Below, piece by piece: positions 61,041 to 64,000 of a stretch of DNA of 64,000 bases (position 1 is the stretch's first letter; every line of letters begins with the position of its first letter). Origin of the DNA: Paraburkholderia caribensis (lineage in GTDB: Bacteria; Pseudomonadota; Gammaproteobacteria; Burkholderiales; Burkholderiaceae); NCBI RefSeq assembly GCF_002902945.1, contig NZ_CP026102.1, positions 1,116,001-1,180,000 of the forward strand, given 5' to 3'. The position numbers and the translations under genes are program-made. The notes beneath the pieces were generated by a model. That model did no database searches, was not told the origin of the DNA, and saw only the letters and a program-made list of their open reading frames with translations.

Positions 61041-62409
61041 CAGTTGGGGGAAGGGCGGACGCGTTCAGTGCATCCGCCGCTTCGTCGATCGTCAGACCGC
61101 GCGCGATGCATCGGCCGAAGCCGTTGGACTCGCGCGGGTCGTGTGTGTGGTACAGGTCGTAATGGCCGTCGGCTGCCGCGAGCAGCGTGTAGGGCGCGCG
61201 ATGCGCCGCCGCGCATGAACGCGGGCAGCCGCTGAGATGCACTTGCGTATGCTCGGGTACCTGTGCGGCCAGTTTTAGTGCGTCGGCTTTCGTGTCCGCC
61301 TGGCTCTTCGCGCAGCCGGCCGAGCCGGCGCATGCGATCACCCGGGTCAGCGGATTGTCAGCGGTGGTGGCGAGACCGAGTGCTTCGAGCTTCCGTAACG
61401 TTGCGTCGAGGTTCACCGTGTCGATGTCGGTGAGCAGCACGCTTTGCCACGGCGTCATGCGCAGCGTCGCGCGCGCATTGCCGCCGGCGAGTTCGGCGAG
61501 GCCGCGCAACGTCGTGCTGTTCATGCGGCCCAACGCGGGCTGCGCGCCGACATGCCAGCGCTGTCCGTCGTTTTGCCGATGCGCGCCGAGCCGTCGCTCG
61601 GCATCGGCGGGTTCCCGGCGCCAGCCTCGGATCGACGCGTCGCGCAGCAGGCTCACACCGCTCCTGCGTTCGGCGTGCCCGATGATGTTCTCGATGGAAT
61701 GCGCGGCGAGCAGGTCGCGCATGCGGGCATCGTCCGGCGCGGCGAGGTCGAGGAACGTGTGCACGAGCGCTTGCGTGAACGTCGCAAGATCCGCAGCCGT
61801 GACGGCGGCCAAAGCGCTGTCATGGTCCGCCGTAACGGGCGGACAGCCAGCGAGTCCGATTGCGAACAGCACGTCCGGACGGTCGCGCTGCAGCATCGCC
61901 GAAAACCAGATGTCGTGCGGATGATCGAGCATCATCAGACGCTCGCCGCCGTCGAGCATCAGCGCGAATTTCGGCGAAAGCGCGGCGAACCGTGTGTCAC
62001 CTTGCAGCAGCGTCAACAGATTGCCAGCTAGCGCGCTCGTGTCGTATAACGCGCTTGCGTCGCGGCCCGCAACCGGGCTGACCATCACATTGCGCACGTC
62101 GTCGGCGAATGCATGCTCGGCGTTCTGCGGTCCGAGCCCCGCGTCGAGCAGCGCTGCAACGAGCGCAGCTTCATGGCCGCGCTTCACGCCGCGCAACTGC
62201 AGATTCGCGCGATTCGTGATGTCGACGACACCCGACGCGTGTTCGTCGATCGCCCCGGCCATGGCGCGTGCCTGCGTCGCGCTCAATTCGCCGCCCGCCA
62301 GCTTCACGCGGCACAGGCCGCCGTCGAGCGCGGGCACGATGCGCAACAGCCCCGGACAAGCCGAAGGGCGCAAGGCGGAAGCGTCGGACGAATCGAAAGC
62401 GTGGCTCAA
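61021..62409 (-). CDS. cobG: Precorrin-3B synthase
   Basis: A ~462-residue nitrite/sulfite reductase-like Fe-S enzyme that hydroxylates precorrin-3A with oxygen, the marker of the aerobic route. The 4Fe-4S Cys residues are in CAGSAGCAKSQ and SGCPRSCAAAH near the C-terminus, and half-domain motifs (SACPGLLRIV, VDITNRANLQLRG) are near the N-terminus. The start is uncertain: a TTG at 62409 gives MSHAFDSSD and a usual length, while the frame is open to a GTG at 62478. First gene of its operon, just after a B12 riboswitch. Confidence 0.88.
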   Translation of the reverse strand: MSHAFDSSDASALRPSACPGLLRIVPALDGGLCRVKLAGGELSATQARAMAGAIDEHASGVVDITNRANLQLRGVKRGHEAALVAALLDAGLGPQNAEHAFADDVRNVMVSPVAGRDASALYDTSALAGNLLTLLQGDTRFAALSPKFALMLDGGERLMMLDHPHDIWFSAMLQRDRPDVLFAIGLAGCPPVTADHDSALAAVTAADLATFTQALVHTFLDLAAPDDARMRDLLAAHSIENIIGHAERRSGVSLLRDASIRGWRREPADAERRLGAHRQNDGQRWHVGAQPALGRMNSTTLRGLAELAGGNARATLRMTPWQSVLLTDIDTVNLDATLRKLEALGLATTADNPLTRVIACAGSAGCAKSQADTKADALKLAAQVPEHTQVHLSGCPRSCAAAHRAPYTLLAAADGHYDLYHTHDPRESNGFGRCIARGLTIDEAADALNASALPPTDEPFDA

Positions 62410-62506
62410 GACATTACGGGGTTTACGTCGCGCGACGGCCCGGGCATCTCGAAGGAGAGCGGCTCGGCATCGGTACACCCCGCCCGATGTTGGCTGGCAC
62501 GAACTG

Positions 62507-62665
62507 TTGGCCGGCAGGTCTTCTGACTCACAGGTCGCTGCACACGCCGGGCCTTCCCGGTATCACCAGTGGCGCAAATTGGCGTGGACTCGCTGCATAC
62601 AGTTGCGGGGGCAGTCACGGTCATCGCAGTGATGTGTGTTCCCTCTTAGGCCCCGAAAGGCACCG
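62507..62665 (-). ncRNA. Cobalamin riboswitch for the cobG operon
   Basis: On the minus strand: GGTGCC (62659-62664), AGAGGGAAC, CTGCCCCCGCAACTGT (B12 box), CGCCACTGG, CCGGGAAGG and the closing GTCAGAAGACCTGCC. The close match to the consensus and its position before cobG make it clear. Confidence 0.93.
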
Positions 62666-62770
62666 GCGAACGGGTATTATGCCTTTTTTCGAACAGCACA
62701 ACGATGCCGCAGCCTTGAAACACGGCCCGCAGCAGCGTTTTCAGTACAGCAAGCAGATGAGGATCGACGC

Positions 62771-63976
62771 ATGTCAGCGTGGCTGACCGTAGTGGGAATG
62801 GGCGATGACGGTTTTGCCGGCCTGGGGAAAACGGCGCGGCGCGCGTTGATCGACGCGTCGGTGATCTATGGCGGCGAGCGGCATCTGGCGATGCTGCCCG
62901 TGTGCCTGTCCGCCGCGCGCGAGCCATGGCCGCATCCGTTCGACATCGCGCCCGTGCTGGCGCGGCGCGACACGCCCGTGTGCGTGCTGGCGAGCGGCGA
63001 TCCGATGTTCTACGGCGTCGGCGCGACGCTCGCGCGCCACGTTCCCGCCGACGAATTGCGCGTGCTGCCCGCGCCGTCGTCGGTGTCGCTTGCGGCGGCG
63101 CGCCTTGGCTGGGCGTTGCAGGATGTGGCGACGGTGTCGCTGGTCGGCCGGCCGCTTGCCGCGTTGCAGATGCATCTGCACGATGGCGCGCGCGTGTTCG
63201 TGCTGAGCGCGGACGGCGCGACGCCCGCCGCCGTGGCCGCGTGGCTCGTCGAACGCGGCTTCGGCGCGACGCGCATGATCGTGATGGAACATCTGGGTAG
63301 CGCGTCCGAACGCATCGTCGACGCGCGCGCGCACGACTGGTCGATTGGAGAGTCGGCGGCGCTGAACCTGATCGCGCTCGACTGCCGGCGCGATGCGCGG
63401 GACGCGCCGCGGCTCGCGCTGACCCCCGGGCTGCCCGACGACGCCTATCGTCACGACAGCCAGCTCACCAAGCGCGACGTGCGCGCGCTGACGCTCGGAC
63501 GCCTCGCGCCAGCGCCTGGCGAACTGCTATGGGACGTCGGCGCGGGCTGTGGATCGATCGGCATCGAATGGATGCGCGCGCACGCCAGTTGCCGCGCGAT
63601 AGCCATCGAAGCGAACGGCGAACGTCAGCGTTTCATCGAACACAATCGCGACGCGCTCGGCGTGCCGGGGCTGCAACTGGTCGCTGGCAAGGCGCCCGAC
63701 GCACTGCATGGCCTGCCCGCGCCGGATGCCATTTTCATCGGCGGCGGCGTGACTGCGCAGGGTGTGCTCGACGGCTGCTGGGGCGCGCTGAAACAAGGCG
63801 GGCGGCTGATTGCGAACGCCGTCACCCTCGAAGGCGAGGCGGCGCTCGTCGCGTGGCGCGCGCGGCACGGCGGCGCGCTGACGCGCGTCGCCCTGGCCGA
63901 AGCGCAGCCGCTGGGCGGCTTCGAGACGTGGCGCGCCGCGCTGCCAATCACGCTACTCGACACCCGCAAACCGTGA
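62771..63976 (+). CDS. cobL: Precorrin-6Y C5,15-methyltransferase (decarboxylating)
   Basis: A 401-residue two-domain enzyme. The N-terminal CbiE-like domain (about 1-200; VVGMGDDGFAGL, LASGDPMFYGVGATL) and the C-terminal CbiT-like SAM domain (about 215-395; LLWDVGAGCGSIGIEWM, FIGGGVT) together methylate C5 and C15 and decarboxylate the C12 side chain. GAGG about 8 bp before the ATG at 62771 supports the start. It is divergent from the cobG operon across the riboswitch region. Confidence 0.93.
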   Translation: MSAWLTVVGMGDDGFAGLGKTARRALIDASVIYGGERHLAMLPVCLSAAREPWPHPFDIAPVLARRDTPVCVLASGDPMFYGVGATLARHVPADELRVLPAPSSVSLAAARLGWALQDVATVSLVGRPLAALQMHLHDGARVFVLSADGATPAAVAAWLVERGFGATRMIVMEHLGSASERIVDARAHDWSIGESAALNLIALDCRRDARDAPRLALTPGLPDDAYRHDSQLTKRDVRALTLGRLAPAPGELLWDVGAGCGSIGIEWMRAHASCRAIAIEANGERQRFIEHNRDALGVPGLQLVAGKAPDALHGLPAPDAIFIGGGVTAQGVLDGCWGALKQGGRLIANAVTLEGEAALVAWRARHGGALTRVALAEAQPLGGFETWRAALPITLLDTRKP

Positions 63977-64000
63977 TGCGCGACGAAACGCCCGAACAGC
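63976..64000 (+). CDS. Start of next gene, probably cbiD (partial)
   Basis: An ATG at 63976 overlaps the cobL stop by one base (TGATG) and opens MRDETPEQ before the window ends. In related genomes cobL is usually followed by cbiD, but eight residues cannot identify the product. Confidence 0.35.

Overview
The window looks like a chromosome segment of a Burkholderia-group betaproteobacterium, most likely Paraburkholderia or Caballeronia. The evidence is high GC with strong codon periodicity, a DUF4148 protein, the aerobic cobalamin genes in Burkholderia-like order, and a YadA-type trimeric autotransporter followed by an OmpA-family gene. No rRNA, tRNA or CRISPR array is visible. Assignments come from reading motifs and family resemblance by eye; no search was run.

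Layout. 1-2799: end of a molybdopterin hydroxylase subunit and its tri-haem cytochrome c. 2800-3872: an intergenic element that is one large nested inverted repeat with a 61-bp tandem array. 3873-8952: a polar amino-acid ABC transporter (binding protein and two permeases, no ATPase), a divergent LysR regulator, a ChaA-type cation/proton antiporter and a BON protein. 9331-12307: 3-methyladenine DNA glycosylase, DUF4148 protein, CBS-domain protein and ribA. 12287-27054: a 14.8-kb genomic island inserted at the 3' end of ribA. A 23-bp copy of the ribA end (1 mismatch) is repeated at 27032-27054, followed by what is probably the original ribA terminator. The island carries an integrase remnant, a nucleotidyltransferase remnant, an ATP-grasp gene overlapping a Tat-exported tyrosinase gene, IS110 and IS5 scraps, a charged exported protein, and two large hybrid histidine kinases; the first has nine tandem HAMP-type repeats. 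27137-34324: a small ORF, an NmrA-like protein and AraC regulator, a dimethylglycine/sarcosine dehydrogenase-like enzyme with divergent DeoR regulator and a candidate operator, and an orphan response regulator.

34367-64000 is mainly aerobic cobalamin biosynthesis: cobA-cobE-cobO-cobB-bluB (minus strand), cobW-cobN-chlI/chlD (plus), cobG-cobH-cobI-cbiG/cobJ (minus), and cobL plus the start of probably cbiD (plus). Three B12 riboswitches head the first three of these units. Between them lie a small exported protein with a hairpin-rich leader, and an 8.3-kb trimeric autotransporter gene followed by OmpA-family and PilZ genes.

The most striking single signal is at the chelatase genes. The ChlI-like frame ends at an A7 run and stop, 6 nt before a perfect 10-bp stem, and a -1 shift there leads straight into the VWA (ChlD-like) frame. 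One gene therefore probably makes both chelatase subunits by programmed frameshifting.
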